A DNA stretch of 64,000 nt from assembly GCF_900105475.1 (NCBI RefSeq), contig NZ_LT629777.1, positions 3,162,001 to 3,226,000 on the forward strand, written 5' to 3'. Source of the stretch: Pseudomonas asplenii. GTDB lineage: Bacteria > Pseudomonadota > Gammaproteobacteria > Pseudomonadales > Pseudomonadaceae. This document shows positions 1 through 8,978 of the stretch, piece by piece; the first letter of the stretch is position 1, and each line of letters starts with the position of its first letter. Made by a program: the position numbers and the translations under genes. The notes below the pieces were generated by a model. The model was not told where the DNA came from, made no database searches, and worked only from the letters and a program-made list of their open reading frames with translations.

Positions 1-1353
1 CCGGCCATAGCCGTAGATGTCGTTGAAGGGCTTGAAACTGTCGATATCCACATAACAGATCACCGCCTCGCGCTGTTGTTGCAGCAGGCGCGCCAGGCAC
101 TGCTGGATCGGCACGTTGCCGGGCAGCAGGGTCAGCGGGTTGGCGTAGCGGGCCTGTTGGATCTTCAGCTCGGTAATCAGCTTCAGTACGTCGATCACCC
201 GTCCCAGGCCCAGGTAGCAGCCATTGTGGGTGATGATGAAGTCTTCCTCGATGCGTTGCCGGGCACGGCTGGTCAGCAGCCGGCTGACCTGTTGCAGCGA
301 CTGGCTCTGCTCCACGGCCAGGAAGTCATCGCTCATCAACCGGCTGATGGGCTTGCGGGCGAACAGATCGGTGGCGAACGGCTTGAGCAGTGCATCCGAC
401 AACGAATGGCGGTGCACGATGCCACAGGGGCGATTCTGTTCGTCCAGCACGGCCAGGGAGTTGAGGTTGGCCTGGCGCCGGAAGGCTTCCAGTACCGCTG
501 CCGTGGCGGTGTTCTGCGTCACCGCCGGTTGTTCCTTGAGCAAGGCACTGAGGTCGCTGCCATCTTCACCGAGGGCAATGGAGGTGTTTTCCAACTTGGG
601 CAGCAGCGCATGGGCATCCTGCGGCGGTTGTTCCTGGGGGCGGCAGAGCAGGTAGCCCTGGACCAGGTCGACGCCCATCTCGGTCAGTACCGCGAGTTCT
701 TCCGGCAGTTCGATGCCTTCGGCGATCACCTGAGCCCGTGAGGCTTTTGCGATTTGCAGAATGGAGCCGACGAACTCGCGCTTGAGCCCGTCCTGATGAA
801 TACCGTCGATGAAGTGTCGGTCGATCTTGACGTAGTCCGGGCGCAGTTCCGACCACAGACGCAGGCTGGAGTAACCGGCACCCAGGTCGTCCAGGGCGAT
901 CGAGAAGCCCATGTCGCGGTAGTGATGCAGGGCGTTCTGCAGCATCTGGAAATCGTCGGTGGGGGTTTGCTCGGTCAGTTCGATGACCACGTTGCTGGGA
1001 TTGATACCGAAATCCTGCAGCAATTGGAGCGTGCGGCCCGGTTGGTGGGTCGGTTCCAGCAGGGATTCGGGGGAGACGTTGAGGAACAGCTTGCCAGGCA
1101 GTTTCTGCTCGCTGAAACGACGGCAGGCGCTGAGTCGGCAGGTCATTTCCAGTTCGCTCAGGCGGCCGGCCTGGCGGGCTACGGCGAACAGGCTGATGGG
1201 CGAGTGCAGGGGGCTGTTGGAGGGCCCGCGGCTGAGTGCCTCATAGCCGACGATACGTCTCTCGGACAGCGAAATGATCGGTTGGAACAGACTGTGCAGA
1301 CCACTCTGAGCCAGGATTGAACTCAAGGCGTTCAGCTGTTCGGTCATGGTCAT
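1..1353 (-). CDS. EAL-CBS-GGDEF cyclic-di-GMP protein (3' end beyond left edge)
   Basis: Predicted cytoplasmic c-di-GMP turnover protein, 451 codons visible, with the C-terminal GGDEF domain cut by the window edge. Order seen: an EAL phosphodiesterase domain (about residues 10-250), a pair of CBS repeats (about 270-400) and the start of a GGDEF domain whose first metal motif reads YVDIDSFKPFND. EAL motifs look intact: EALSRGP, an NVS motif, ELTEQ, DDLGAGYSSL, KIDRHF, AEGIE and QGYLL, so phosphodiesterase activity is plausible. The GGDEF signature itself lies outside. The first of two in-frame ATGs (1353 and 1347) was taken because AGAGAC sits about 8 bases before it. The next gene on the same strand upstream is prc, as with PA3258-PA3257 in P. 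aeruginosa (from memory). The start and the EAL assignment are solid; the net activity is unknown. Confidence 0.9.
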   Translation of the reverse strand, partial: MTMTEQLNALSSILAQSGLHSLFQPIISLSERRIVGYEALSRGPSNSPLHSPISLFAVARQAGRLSELEMTCRLSACRRFSEQKLPGKLFLNVSPESLLEPTHQPGRTLQLLQDFGINPSNVVIELTEQTPTDDFQMLQNALHHYRDMGFSIALDDLGAGYSSLRLWSELRPDYVKIDRHFIDGIHQDGLKREFVGSILQIAKASRAQVIAEGIELPEELAVLTEMGVDLVQGYLLCRPQEQPPQDAHALLPKLENTSIALGEDGSDLSALLKEQPAVTQNTATAAVLEAFRRQANLNSLAVLDEQNRPCGIVHRHSLSDALLKPFATDLFARKPISRLMSDDFLAVEQSQSLQQVSRLLTSRARQRIEEDFIITHNGCYLGLGRVIDVLKLITELKIQQARYANPLTLLPGNVPIQQCLARLLQQQREAVICYVDIDSFKPFNDIYGYGR

Positions 1354-1488
1354 GGCAGTCTCTGTCAATGAAAAAGGACCGGAGGCGATTCCCGGTTTGG
1401 AAAACGCGCCCAGTCCTTTATTTCACGACAGAATGATGACTGTTTGATGACGCTCCGAAGAGCAATCAAACTAAATTGCGATCATCTT

Positions 1489-3573
1489 TTAATGCTTGGC
1501 CACTGCACTGCTCAGACGCAGATAATCCAGCAGGATACGCCCGGTTTCGCTCAGGTAGGCGTCGTCTTCCGGCTTGGTTTTCTTGTCCGGGTCCGGTGGC
1601 AGAGCGTCTTCGTCCTCTTTCTTGAGTTCCTTGAGCGCATCTTCACCCTTGGCCTTGCGACGGGCGTTTTCCATGGCCAGTTGCTTGGCATCGATATCGT
1701 TGCGCTGGGCGCGACGTTCGGCCTCGTTCAGGCTCACGGTCTTTTCCTTCAGCAACTTCTCGGCCAGTGCCAGCTTGTCACGGATGAAGATGAACTCCGC
1801 ATCCTTCGACGCACGGGCTTCATGATCAGCCTTGAGCTGCGCCAGGAATGGCTTGAACGGATCTGCTGTCGGCTTGATCGAAGGACGGATGGTGTCCCAC
1901 GGCATGGCTTCCGGCAGTGCGCTCTCGCCGATTTCCTTGGTGTCGATGATCGATGGGAAATCCACGTCCGGCAGTACGCCCTGGTGCTGGGTGCTCTGCC
2001 CGGATACGCGATAGAACTTGGCCAGGGTCAGTTTCAGTTCGCCATGGTTGAGCGGCTGAATGGTCTGCACGGTGCCCTTGCCGAAGGTCTGGCCACCGAT
2101 GATCAAGGCACGATGGTAGTCCTGCATGGCGCCGGCGAAAATTTCCGAGGCCGAGGCGGACAGGCGGTTGACCAGCAGCGCCATCGGGCCTTTGTAGAAG
2201 GCACCGGGGTTTTCGTCTTCCAGCACGTCGACCTTGCCGTCGGCGTTACGCACCAGCACGGTCGGGCCCTTGTCGATGAACAGGCTGGTCAGCTCGGTGG
2301 CTTCCTGCAGGGAGCCGCCGCCGTTGTTGCGCAGGTCGATGACCACGCCATCGACGCCTTCCTTCTGCAGCTCACCGAGCAGTTTCTTGACGTCGCGGGT
2401 AGTGCTCTTGTAGTTCGGATCGCCAGCACGGAACGCCTTGAAGTCCAGGTAGAAGGCTGGAATGTCGATCACCCCGAGCTTGTAGTCCTTGCCATCCTGC
2501 TTGAGGTGCAGGATCGACTTGCTCGCGGCCTGGTCCTCGAGCTTGACCGCTTCGCGGGTGATGGAGACGATCTTGCTGGTCAGGTCGTTCGGTGCGTTGC
2601 TCGCCGGAATGATCTCCAGGCGGACCACGGAGCCCTTCGGACCGCGGATCAGCTTGACCACTTCATCCAGGCGCCAGCCGACCACGTCGACCATTTCCTT
2701 GTTACCCTGGGCAACACCAATGATCTTGTCGGACGGCGAAACCTGCTTGGTCTTGTCGGCCGGGCCCGATGGCACGAGGCGTACGACCTTGACCTGGTCG
2801 TTGTCGCTTTGCAGCACGGCGCCGATGCCTTCAAGGGACAGGCTCATGTTGATGTCGAAGTTTTCCGCGCTATCTGGAGACAGATAGTTGGTGTGCGGAT
2901 CGTAGGACATCGCGAAAGTGTTGATGTAGGCCTGGAAGATATCCTCGGCACGGGTCTGATCCAGGCGCGCCAGCTGGTTCTTGTAGCGCTTGACCAGCAG
3001 TTCCTGGATCGCCTTGGAGTCCTTGCCGGCGATCTTCAGGCGCAGTACCTCGTCCTTGACGCGTTTGCGCCAGAGGTCGTCGAGTTCGGCGGTGCTCTTG
3101 AGCCACGGAGCATCCTTGCGATCGATCAGCAGGGTCTCGTGGGTATTGAAGTCGATCTTGTCGACGCCCTTGTTCAGTTCGGCGAGGGCGAAGTCCAGGC
3201 GACCCTTGACCCGATCCAGGTAGCGCTTGTAGATGGTGAAACCGGCATTGAGGTCGCCGCTCTTGAGGAAGTCGCCAAACTGGCTCTTCCACTTGTCGAA
3301 CTCGGCGATGTCACTGGCCAGGAAGTAGCTGCGCGACGGGTCGAGCAACTTGATATAGCTGTCGTAGATGATCACTGAGCGTGCGGCGTCGAGCGGCGGC
3401 TTGCTGTAGTGATGGCGCTTGAGCAATTCGACGACGTTCAGGCTGGCAATCACCTCGTCACGGTCGGGCTGAAGATTGTCCCAGCTATTGGCTGCGAACG
3501 TGTTGCCCGAGAACGTGGAAACGCCAAGGCCGATGAAAAGGGCAAGTGCAGTGCCGGGGAACAAATGCTTCAT
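1489..3573 (-). CDS. prc: Periplasmic tail-specific (C-terminal processing) protease Prc/AlgO
   Basis: S41-family serine protease that trims or degrades periplasmic proteins from their C-terminus; in P. aeruginosa the homologue AlgO affects alginate control through the MucA pathway. 694 residues from the chosen ATG. The N-terminus MKHLFPGTALALFIGLG... ending near NTFAA is a signal peptide; a PDZ domain (GIGAVLQSDNDQVKVVRLVPSGPADK) is followed by the S41 core with the catalytic Ser in SASASEIFAG and Lys in GGQTFGKGTVQ; a charged, helical C-terminal part follows. An ATG 33 bases upstream (3606) would add MRDQLSPRRLS before the signal peptide; the downstream start gives the cleaner signal. It lies alone between the EAL protein and a divergent oxidoreductase. 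Confidence 0.95.
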   Translation of the reverse strand: MKHLFPGTALALFIGLGVSTFSGNTFAANSWDNLQPDRDEVIASLNVVELLKRHHYSKPPLDAARSVIIYDSYIKLLDPSRSYFLASDIAEFDKWKSQFGDFLKSGDLNAGFTIYKRYLDRVKGRLDFALAELNKGVDKIDFNTHETLLIDRKDAPWLKSTAELDDLWRKRVKDEVLRLKIAGKDSKAIQELLVKRYKNQLARLDQTRAEDIFQAYINTFAMSYDPHTNYLSPDSAENFDINMSLSLEGIGAVLQSDNDQVKVVRLVPSGPADKTKQVSPSDKIIGVAQGNKEMVDVVGWRLDEVVKLIRGPKGSVVRLEIIPASNAPNDLTSKIVSITREAVKLEDQAASKSILHLKQDGKDYKLGVIDIPAFYLDFKAFRAGDPNYKSTTRDVKKLLGELQKEGVDGVVIDLRNNGGGSLQEATELTSLFIDKGPTVLVRNADGKVDVLEDENPGAFYKGPMALLVNRLSASASEIFAGAMQDYHRALIIGGQTFGKGTVQTIQPLNHGELKLTLAKFYRVSGQSTQHQGVLPDVDFPSIIDTKEIGESALPEAMPWDTIRPSIKPTADPFKPFLAQLKADHEARASKDAEFIFIRDKLALAEKLLKEKTVSLNEAERRAQRNDIDAKQLAMENARRKAKGEDALKELKKEDEDALPPDPDKKTKPEDDAYLSETGRILLDYLRLSSAVAKH

Positions 3574-3754
3574 GCTGAGTCGACGCGGGGACAATTGATC
3601 ACGCATATTAGGCCGTCTTTAAAGTCGCCGGTTCCGTGGGACTACGTGCCAAACCGCTTTTGTGGGTTTCGCACGGACCTCGGACCGGTCGCATAATGCA
3701 AGAAAGCCCGGTGCTACTGCTCCGGGCTCAGTCCAGACTCACTATGGAGGCACT

Positions 3755-4717
3755 GTGAAAGCATTGCAAGGCGTTGAAGGTCAGGTGGAGTGGCTTGAAG
3801 AGCCGAATCCGGGCTGTGATGTGGGACAAGTGCGCATTCGCGTGGCGGCTGCGGGGCTGAATCGGGCCGATCTGTTGCAGAAGGCCGGGCTCTATCCGCC
3901 CCCGCCGGGTGCCAGCCAGGTGCTGGGCCTGGAGTGTTCCGGGGTGATTGTCGAAGTGGGCGCCGGTTCGTCCTGGCAGGTCGGCGATCGGGTCTGTGCG
4001 CTGCTTGCCGGTGGCGGCATGGCCGAGGAAGTGGTGGTCGACGGTCGCCATGTGCTGCCGGTGCCCGAGGGCCTGAGCCTGGTCGAAGCGGCCGCACTGC
4101 CTGAGGTCTACGCCACGGCGTGGCTGAATCTGTTCCAACTGGCGGGGCTCAAGCCGGGTGAAAAAGTGCTGTTGCATGCCGGTGCCAGCGGTGTCGGCTC
4201 GGCGGCTATCCAGTTGTGCAAGGCCTTCGGCAACCCCTGCTGGGTCAGCGTCGGGTCGGCTGAGCGGCTGGCCTATTGCGAGGCGCTGGGCGCCCAGGGT
4301 GGGGCGATACGCGGTGACGATATCGATGGCCTGAACGATTTCGCGCCGTTCGATGTGATCCTCGATCCGGTGGGCGCGAACTACGCCGACCTCAACGTGA
4401 AACTTTTGTCAGCTGACGGGCGGTGGGTACTGATTGGCCTGATGGGCGGGCGGGAAACCCAGCTCGATCTGGCGAAGATCCTGGCCAAGCGTATCCAGTT
4501 GCTGGGCTCGACCTTGCGTAGTCGCGACGCGCAATTCAAGGCCGATCTGCTCAGCGATCTGAATCAGCATGTCTGGCCGCTGTTTACCGATAAGCGCCTC
4601 AGCCCGCAATTGGCCAAGGTGTTTGCGGTCCGCGATGCCGAGCAGGCGTTCACCGAACTGGCCGGCAACCAGGTGGCGGGCAAGCTGGTGCTGGTGATCG
4701 ACGAGTCCCTGGTCTGA
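3755..4717 (+). CDS. NAD(P)H:quinone oxidoreductase, zinc-independent MDR family (PIG3-like)
   Basis: Medium-chain dehydrogenase/reductase without catalytic zinc, 320 residues, predicted cytosolic, probably reducing quinones or other electrophiles with NADPH. GroES-like N-terminal half (LNRADLLQKAGLYPPPPGAS, then GLECSGVIVEVG) and a Rossmann half with HAGASGVGSAAIQL as nucleotide-binding loop; no zinc-ligand cysteine/histidine set is present. The start is GTG at 3755, preceded by TGGAGG 5 bases upstream; the reading frame is open further upstream but has no better start. It is divergent from prc and convergent with the DUF4917 gene. P. aeruginosa has a similar gene at this place (PA3256, from memory). 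The physiological substrate cannot be read from the sequence. Confidence 0.9.
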   Translation: MKALQGVEGQVEWLEEPNPGCDVGQVRIRVAAAGLNRADLLQKAGLYPPPPGASQVLGLECSGVIVEVGAGSSWQVGDRVCALLAGGGMAEEVVVDGRHVLPVPEGLSLVEAAALPEVYATAWLNLFQLAGLKPGEKVLLHAGASGVGSAAIQLCKAFGNPCWVSVGSAERLAYCEALGAQGGAIRGDDIDGLNDFAPFDVILDPVGANYADLNVKLLSADGRWVLIGLMGGRETQLDLAKILAKRIQLLGSTLRSRDAQFKADLLSDLNQHVWPLFTDKRLSPQLAKVFAVRDAEQAFTELAGNQVAGKLVLVIDESLV

Positions 4718-4734
4718 CCCTTGTGGGGCTCGCT

Positions 4735-5739
4735 TCAGTCTTCAGGCGTGACCAATAGTTCGGGGCTGCCCAGTGGGTGGCTCTTGGCATCGAAGAAGCG
4801 CAAGGTCACCCCATGGCCGGCGAACAGTTTCGCGAAGTGGCGCTTCTGGTGCTGGACGAATGCCTGGCTGCGTGGGTAGATCGAGATCGCCAGGGTCTTG
4901 ATGCCTGCGTCGCGCAGGGCCTGGACGATATGCCGGTCCTGCTCGCCAAGGCTGTGGCCGAAAATGCACAGGGCGCCCTGATGTTGGCATAGCTGGCCGT
5001 AGCAGTACGACAGGTAGTCCGAGTGACGGATCGCCTTGAGTTTGTCTTCGGCGTTGCCCTCACTGACGAACAACGGTACGTCGCCCAGGGCGTTGACTGC
5101 GAAGCTGCCCAGCAGGGTGCTTTCCGACGACAGCAGCTTGCGCGTGCTGCCATCGAGGTTCTTCACCAGGTGCAAGCCGCCGTGCAGGTACAGAATCCGC
5201 GTCCCCTGGGTCTCGGTGTGGCCCAGGTCGAACGTCGCCTCGTCGCTCGAGAACAGATCCTGGAACGCCTGGGGGGCCTGCATGATCGCCCAATAGTTGA
5301 GCAGGTCGTAGTTGCTGGAATAGAGCGTACGGTAGTGACCCAGTTCGGTGTTGATCAGCGCCAGGCTTTCGGGCCGCACCCGCTTCCAGGGAATGTGTAC
5401 CGCGCGCACGGCATGGATCAGCGCTTCCTTGATGGCGAAGTAGCGATTGCGCGGCGACGACGAACTGATGGACAGCGCGGCGTTGACCTTGATGGTGCTC
5501 TTCAGTGCGCTGAGCGCCTGTTCGAAGTTACTGGTTTCCAGGGCCTTGAATACGGCCAGTTCGCTCAGCCCCAGCGGACGATTTTTCGTGTGCTGGGCGT
5601 TCTCGAACAAGGAGTCATAGGAAAAACCGGGCCACACCGCCAGGCTTGCGCCGTTGCCGATCAACAGGCCGGTGAACGGGGTGTCGGCACGCATGGCGTT
5701 CCAGTCTTCAAGTTCGCCGTCAAATTCCTGGAATTCCAT
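4735..5739 (-). CDS. DUF4917 family protein with SIR2-like motifs
   Basis: 334-residue cytosolic protein of the DUF4917 family; function unestablished. Reading the sequence shows a set of motifs in the order found in SIR2-like NAD-binding proteins: GNGAS (28-32), SSNYD (141-145), a YLHGG histidine motif (184-188) and GHSLGEQDRHI (261-271). In SIR2 enzymes the Asn and His at the equivalent places carry out NAD hydrolysis or deacylation. That relation is my inference. No signal peptide or membrane segment. The start was set at MEFQEF (5739); the frame is open 63 bases further but that extension has no family-like sequence. Stands alone, convergent with the oxidoreductase and divergent from the alcohol dehydrogenase. 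Confidence 0.85.
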   Translation of the reverse strand: MEFQEFDGELEDWNAMRADTPFTGLLIGNGASLAVWPGFSYDSLFENAQHTKNRPLGLSELAVFKALETSNFEQALSALKSTIKVNAALSISSSSPRNRYFAIKEALIHAVRAVHIPWKRVRPESLALINTELGHYRTLYSSNYDLLNYWAIMQAPQAFQDLFSSDEATFDLGHTETQGTRILYLHGGLHLVKNLDGSTRKLLSSESTLLGSFAVNALGDVPLFVSEGNAEDKLKAIRHSDYLSYCYGQLCQHQGALCIFGHSLGEQDRHIVQALRDAGIKTLAISIYPRSQAFVQHQKRHFAKLFAGHGVTLRFFDAKSHPLGSPELLVTPED

Positions 5740-5892
5740 AATCGCTATTCGTCGTCTCAAGGCAGAAGGTGGACAGACGGCGACTTTATCACGACCGGGC
5801 ATTGAGCCAGATCAACAACACGATGAGGCAGGCGGTCGATGCTGTGCTCATCGCGGGGCAGGCAGCCCCGGTCAATGCCAAGAGGATTCGCC

Positions 5893-7041
5893 ATGAGCAG
5901 TACATTTTTCATTCCGGCCGTGAATATCATGGGCATCGATTGCCTGGACGAAGCGATGGACGCTATCCGCAACCAGGGATTTCGCAAGGCATTGATCGTG
6001 ACCGATAACGGACTGGCGAAGGCGGGTGTGGCGGCACGCATCGCCGATGCCCTGGCGGTACGCGATATCGATTCGCTGATCTTCGACGGCGCCAAGCCCA
6101 ACCCGAGCATTGCCAATGTCGAGCAGGGCCTGGCGGCCCTCAAGGAGGGCAAATGTGATTTCGTGGTGTCGCTGGGTGGTGGCTCGCCCCACGACTGTGC
6201 CAAGGGTATCGCCCTGTGTGCCACCAACGGCGGGCACATCCGTGACTATGAGGGTGTCGACCGCTCGGCCAAACCCCAGTTGCCGTTGGTGGCGATCAAT
6301 ACCACCGCCGGTACCGCCAGCGAGATGACCCGTTTTTGCATCATTACCGACGAGTCGCGCCACGTGAAAATGGCTATCGTCGACCGCAATGTCACGCCGC
6401 TGATGTCGGTCAACGATCCGGCGCTGATGGTTGCCATGCCCAAGGGCCTGACGGCGGCGACCGGCATGGATGCGCTGACCCATGCGATCGAGGCTTACGT
6501 GTCGACGGCGGCGACGCCGATCACCGATGCCTGCGCGATCAAGGCCATCGAGCTGATCAGCGCCAACCTGCGGCTGGCGGTGCGCGACGGTGCCGACCTG
6601 AAGGCTCGGGAAAACATGGCCTATGCGCAGTTCCTCGCGGGCATGGCGTTCAACAACGCCTCCCTGGGGTATGTGCATGCCATGGCGCATCAGTTGGGCG
6701 GTTTCTATGACTTGCCCCATGGTGTGTGCAATGCCGTGCTGTTGCCCCATGTGCAGACGTTCAACGCCTCGGTCTGCCCGCAACGCCTGAGCGATGTGGC
6801 CAGGGCGCTGGGCTCCGACGTTGCCGGGTTGAGCCCGGAGGAGGGCGCCCAGGCTGCCATCGTGGCGATTCGTTCCCTGTCCAGGGATGTGGAAATCCCT
6901 GCCGGCCTGCGCGAGCTGGGTGCCAAGTTGCCAGACATCCCGGTACTGGCGACCAATGCTCTCAAGGATGCCTGCGGCCTGACCAACCCGCGGGTGGCGG
7001 ATCAGCGGCAGATCGAGGAGATCTTCCGCAACGCGTTCTAG
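5893..7041 (+). CDS. Iron-containing alcohol dehydrogenase (YiaY/AdhB type)
   Basis: Group III metal-dependent dehydrogenase, 382 residues, cytosolic, oxidising primary alcohols or related compounds with NAD(P). N-terminal Rossmann-like domain with [10 protein letters not shown] (family GGGSxxDxAK) and C-terminal iron domain with [13 protein letters not shown] and [16 protein letters not shown], which supply the Asp/His metal ligands. The family signature [14 protein letters not shown] is present. ATG at 5893 has AGAGGA 8 bases upstream. Transcribed alone and ended by the hairpin at 7101-7133. YiaY-like members were reported as threonine or propanediol dehydrogenases, ErcA-like members act in ethanol oxidation; the substrate here is not decidable. 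Confidence 0.92.
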   Translation: MSSTFFIPAVNIMGIDCLDEAMDAIRNQGFRKALIVTDNGLAKAGVAARIADALAVRDIDSLIFDGAKPNPSIANVEQGLAALKEGKCDFVVSLGGGSPHDCAKGIALCATNGGHIRDYEGVDRSAKPQLPLVAINTTAGTASEMTRFCIITDESRHVKMAIVDRNVTPLMSVNDPALMVAMPKGLTAATGMDALTHAIEAYVSTAATPITDACAIKAIELISANLRLAVRDGADLKARENMAYAQFLAGMAFNNASLGYVHAMAHQLGGFYDLPHGVCNAVLLPHVQTFNASVCPQRLSDVARALGSDVAGLSPEEGAQAAIVAIRSLSRDVEIPAGLRELGAKLPDIPVLATNALKDACGLTNPRVADQRQIEEIFRNAF

Positions 7042-7100
7042 TGGCCGGTGTGGCTGTTTTGTACAGGCCACTGGTCGTTGCCCGGAATCTTTTTCCGGGC

Positions 7101-7133
7101 AAAAAAACGGCCCGGATCAACCGGGCCGTTTTC
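7101..7133. terminator. Bidirectional rho-independent terminator between adh and fumA
   Basis: Perfect 9-bp stem ACGGCCCGG/CCGGGCCGT (7107-7115 with 7121-7129) around a 5-base loop, with an A run on the left and T run on the right, so it can end both converging genes. Confidence 0.9.
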
Positions 7134-7152
7134 ATACCTGCAACGAAAGGGC

Positions 7153-8676
7153 TTATTGCACTTCCACTGCCAGGCTGTCGCTGATCTTCTTCTGCCAGAT
7201 CGCCGGGCCGGTGATGTGCACCGACTCGCCCTTGGCATCGACGGCGACGGTCACCGGCATATCCTTGACCTCGAACTCGTAGATCGCTTCCATGCCCAGT
7301 TCGGCAAAGGCGACGACCTTGGATTTCTTGATCGCCTGGGCCACCAGGTAGGCAGCGCCACCCACGGCCATCAGGTAGACGGCCTTGTGTTCCTTGATCG
7401 CCTCGATGGCGGTCGGGCCACGTTCGGACTTGCCGATCATGCCGAGCAGGCCGGTCTGGTCGAGGATCTGGCGGGTGAACTTGTCCATGCGCGTGGCGGT
7501 GGTCGGACCGGCAGGGCCGACGACTTCTTCACGCACCGGGTCAACCGGGCCGACGTAGTAGATGAAACGACCCTTGAGGTCCACCGGCAGGGTTTCGCCC
7601 TTGTTGAGCATTTCGACCATGCGCTTGTGCGCGGCGTCGCGACCGGTGAGCATCTTGCCGTTGAGCAGGACGGTTTCGCCCGGCTTCCAGCTCTGTACGT
7701 CTTCCGGCGTCAGGGTGTCGAGGTTGACGCGACGAGCCGACGGGCCGGCTTCCCAGACAATTTCCGGGTAGGCATCCAGCGGTGGTGCTTCCAGCACGGC
7801 GGGGCCGGAGCCGTCGAGTACGAAGTGCGCATGGCGGGTGGCGGCGCAGTTGGGGATCATGCACACCGGCAGGGACGCGGCGTGGGTCGGGTAGTCCATG
7901 ATCTTGACGTCGAGCACGGTAGTCAGGCCACCCAGGCCCTGGGCGCCGATGCCCAGTTGGTTGACCTTCTCGAACAGTTCCAGGCGCATTTCTTCGATGC
8001 GATTGGACGGGCCACGTTTTTTCAGTTCATGGATGTCGATGGACTCCATCAACACTTCCTTGGCCATCACCGCCGCCTTCTCGGCAGTACCGCCGATGCC
8101 GATGCCCAGCATGCCCGGTGGGCACCAGCCGGCACCCATGGTCGGGACGGTTTTGAGGACCCAGTCGACGATCGAGTCGGACGGGTTGAGCATGGCCATC
8201 TTCGACTTGTTCTCGGAACCGCCGCCCTTGGCCGCCACGTCCACTTCCACGGTGTTGCCCGGGACGATGGAATAGTGGATGACCGCCGGGGTGTTGTCCT
8301 TGGTGTTCTTGCGGCTGCCGGCCGGGTCGGCCAGGATCGAGGCGCGCAGGACGTTTTCCGGCAGGTTGTAGGCGCGACGCACGCCTTCGTTGATCATGTC
8401 GTCCAGGCCCATGGTGGCACCGTCCCAGCGCACGTCCATGCCGACGCGGACGAATACGGTGACAATCCCCGTATCCTGGCAGATTGGCCGGTGTCCGGTG
8501 GCGCACATGCGCGAGTTGATCAGGATCTGCGCCATGGAGTCACGGGCGGCTGGCGACTCTTCCCGCAGGTAGGCCTCGTGCATGGCCTGGATGAAATCCA
8601 CGGGATGGTAGTAGGAAATGAACTGAAGGGCGTCAGCAACGCTCTGTATCAGGTCGTCTTGCTTGATCACGGTCAT
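7153..8676 (-). CDS. fumA: Fumarate hydratase class I, [4Fe-4S] type
   Basis: Iron-sulfur fumarase of the TCA cycle interconverting fumarate and L-malate; 507 residues, the normal length for the FumA/FumB type. The N-terminal alpha domain carries RMCATGHRPICQDTG with two cysteines of the cluster and a third in MIPNCAATRH; the C-terminal beta domain carries MLTGRDAAHKR and YYVGPVDPVREEVVGPAGPTT. The cluster makes this class oxygen- and superoxide-sensitive. The gene is divergent from the SadC-like cyclase across a 302-base intergenic region containing an ANR-like box. Same neighbours as PA4333-PA4331 in P. aeruginosa (from memory). Start ATG at 8676 follows GAGGAGCG closely. Confidence 0.96.
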   Translation of the reverse strand: MTVIKQDDLIQSVADALQFISYYHPVDFIQAMHEAYLREESPAARDSMAQILINSRMCATGHRPICQDTGIVTVFVRVGMDVRWDGATMGLDDMINEGVRRAYNLPENVLRASILADPAGSRKNTKDNTPAVIHYSIVPGNTVEVDVAAKGGGSENKSKMAMLNPSDSIVDWVLKTVPTMGAGWCPPGMLGIGIGGTAEKAAVMAKEVLMESIDIHELKKRGPSNRIEEMRLELFEKVNQLGIGAQGLGGLTTVLDVKIMDYPTHAASLPVCMIPNCAATRHAHFVLDGSGPAVLEAPPLDAYPEIVWEAGPSARRVNLDTLTPEDVQSWKPGETVLLNGKMLTGRDAAHKRMVEMLNKGETLPVDLKGRFIYYVGPVDPVREEVVGPAGPTTATRMDKFTRQILDQTGLLGMIGKSERGPTAIEAIKEHKAVYLMAVGGAAYLVAQAIKKSKVVAFAELGMEAIYEFEVKDMPVTVAVDAKGESVHITGPAIWQKKISDSLAVEVQ

Positions 8677-8928
8677 GGGTCGCGCTCCTCTATAAAGACG
8701 GGAACATTTAAGTAAGGTGTTTGCGACCTTTTACATCTGGTCTGTCGAAAACATCTTTTGAGGCAAGCCGGACACGCGTGACCGGCACAAAAAAGGCGCG
8801 GCAGTATAACCTGCCAGGCTGTCGGGCACATCCGTCCGTGGACAAACCATGGTCGGGTGATCGTCGGCACCGTTCTTGCGTGGACGTATGATAAAGGCTG
8901 TATAAGTTGGAAAATTGAATGGTCATTT

Positions 8929-8942
8929 TTGATCCGGATCAC
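8929..8942. promoter_or_regulatory. Candidate ANR/FNR box in the fumA / cyclase intergenic region
   Basis: TTGATCCGGATCAC matches the FNR/ANR consensus TTGAT-N4-ATCAA at 9 of 10 fixed bases. On the minus strand a TTATAC hexamer at 8905-8900 would give a start near 8893, placing the box centre about 42 bases upstream, the geometry of a class II activator site facing fumA. Facing the cyclase the box is only 36 bases before its start codon. The 302-base region shows no other clear element. Confidence 0.45.
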
Positions 8943-8978
8943 TAGAGTGGCAAGTGGCCTGTACGGGAAGGAAGTCCC

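Noticed and set aside
7048..8715. Long plus-strand open frame opposite fumA
   Set aside because: Shadow of the fumarase gene; no family features and it spans the terminator.
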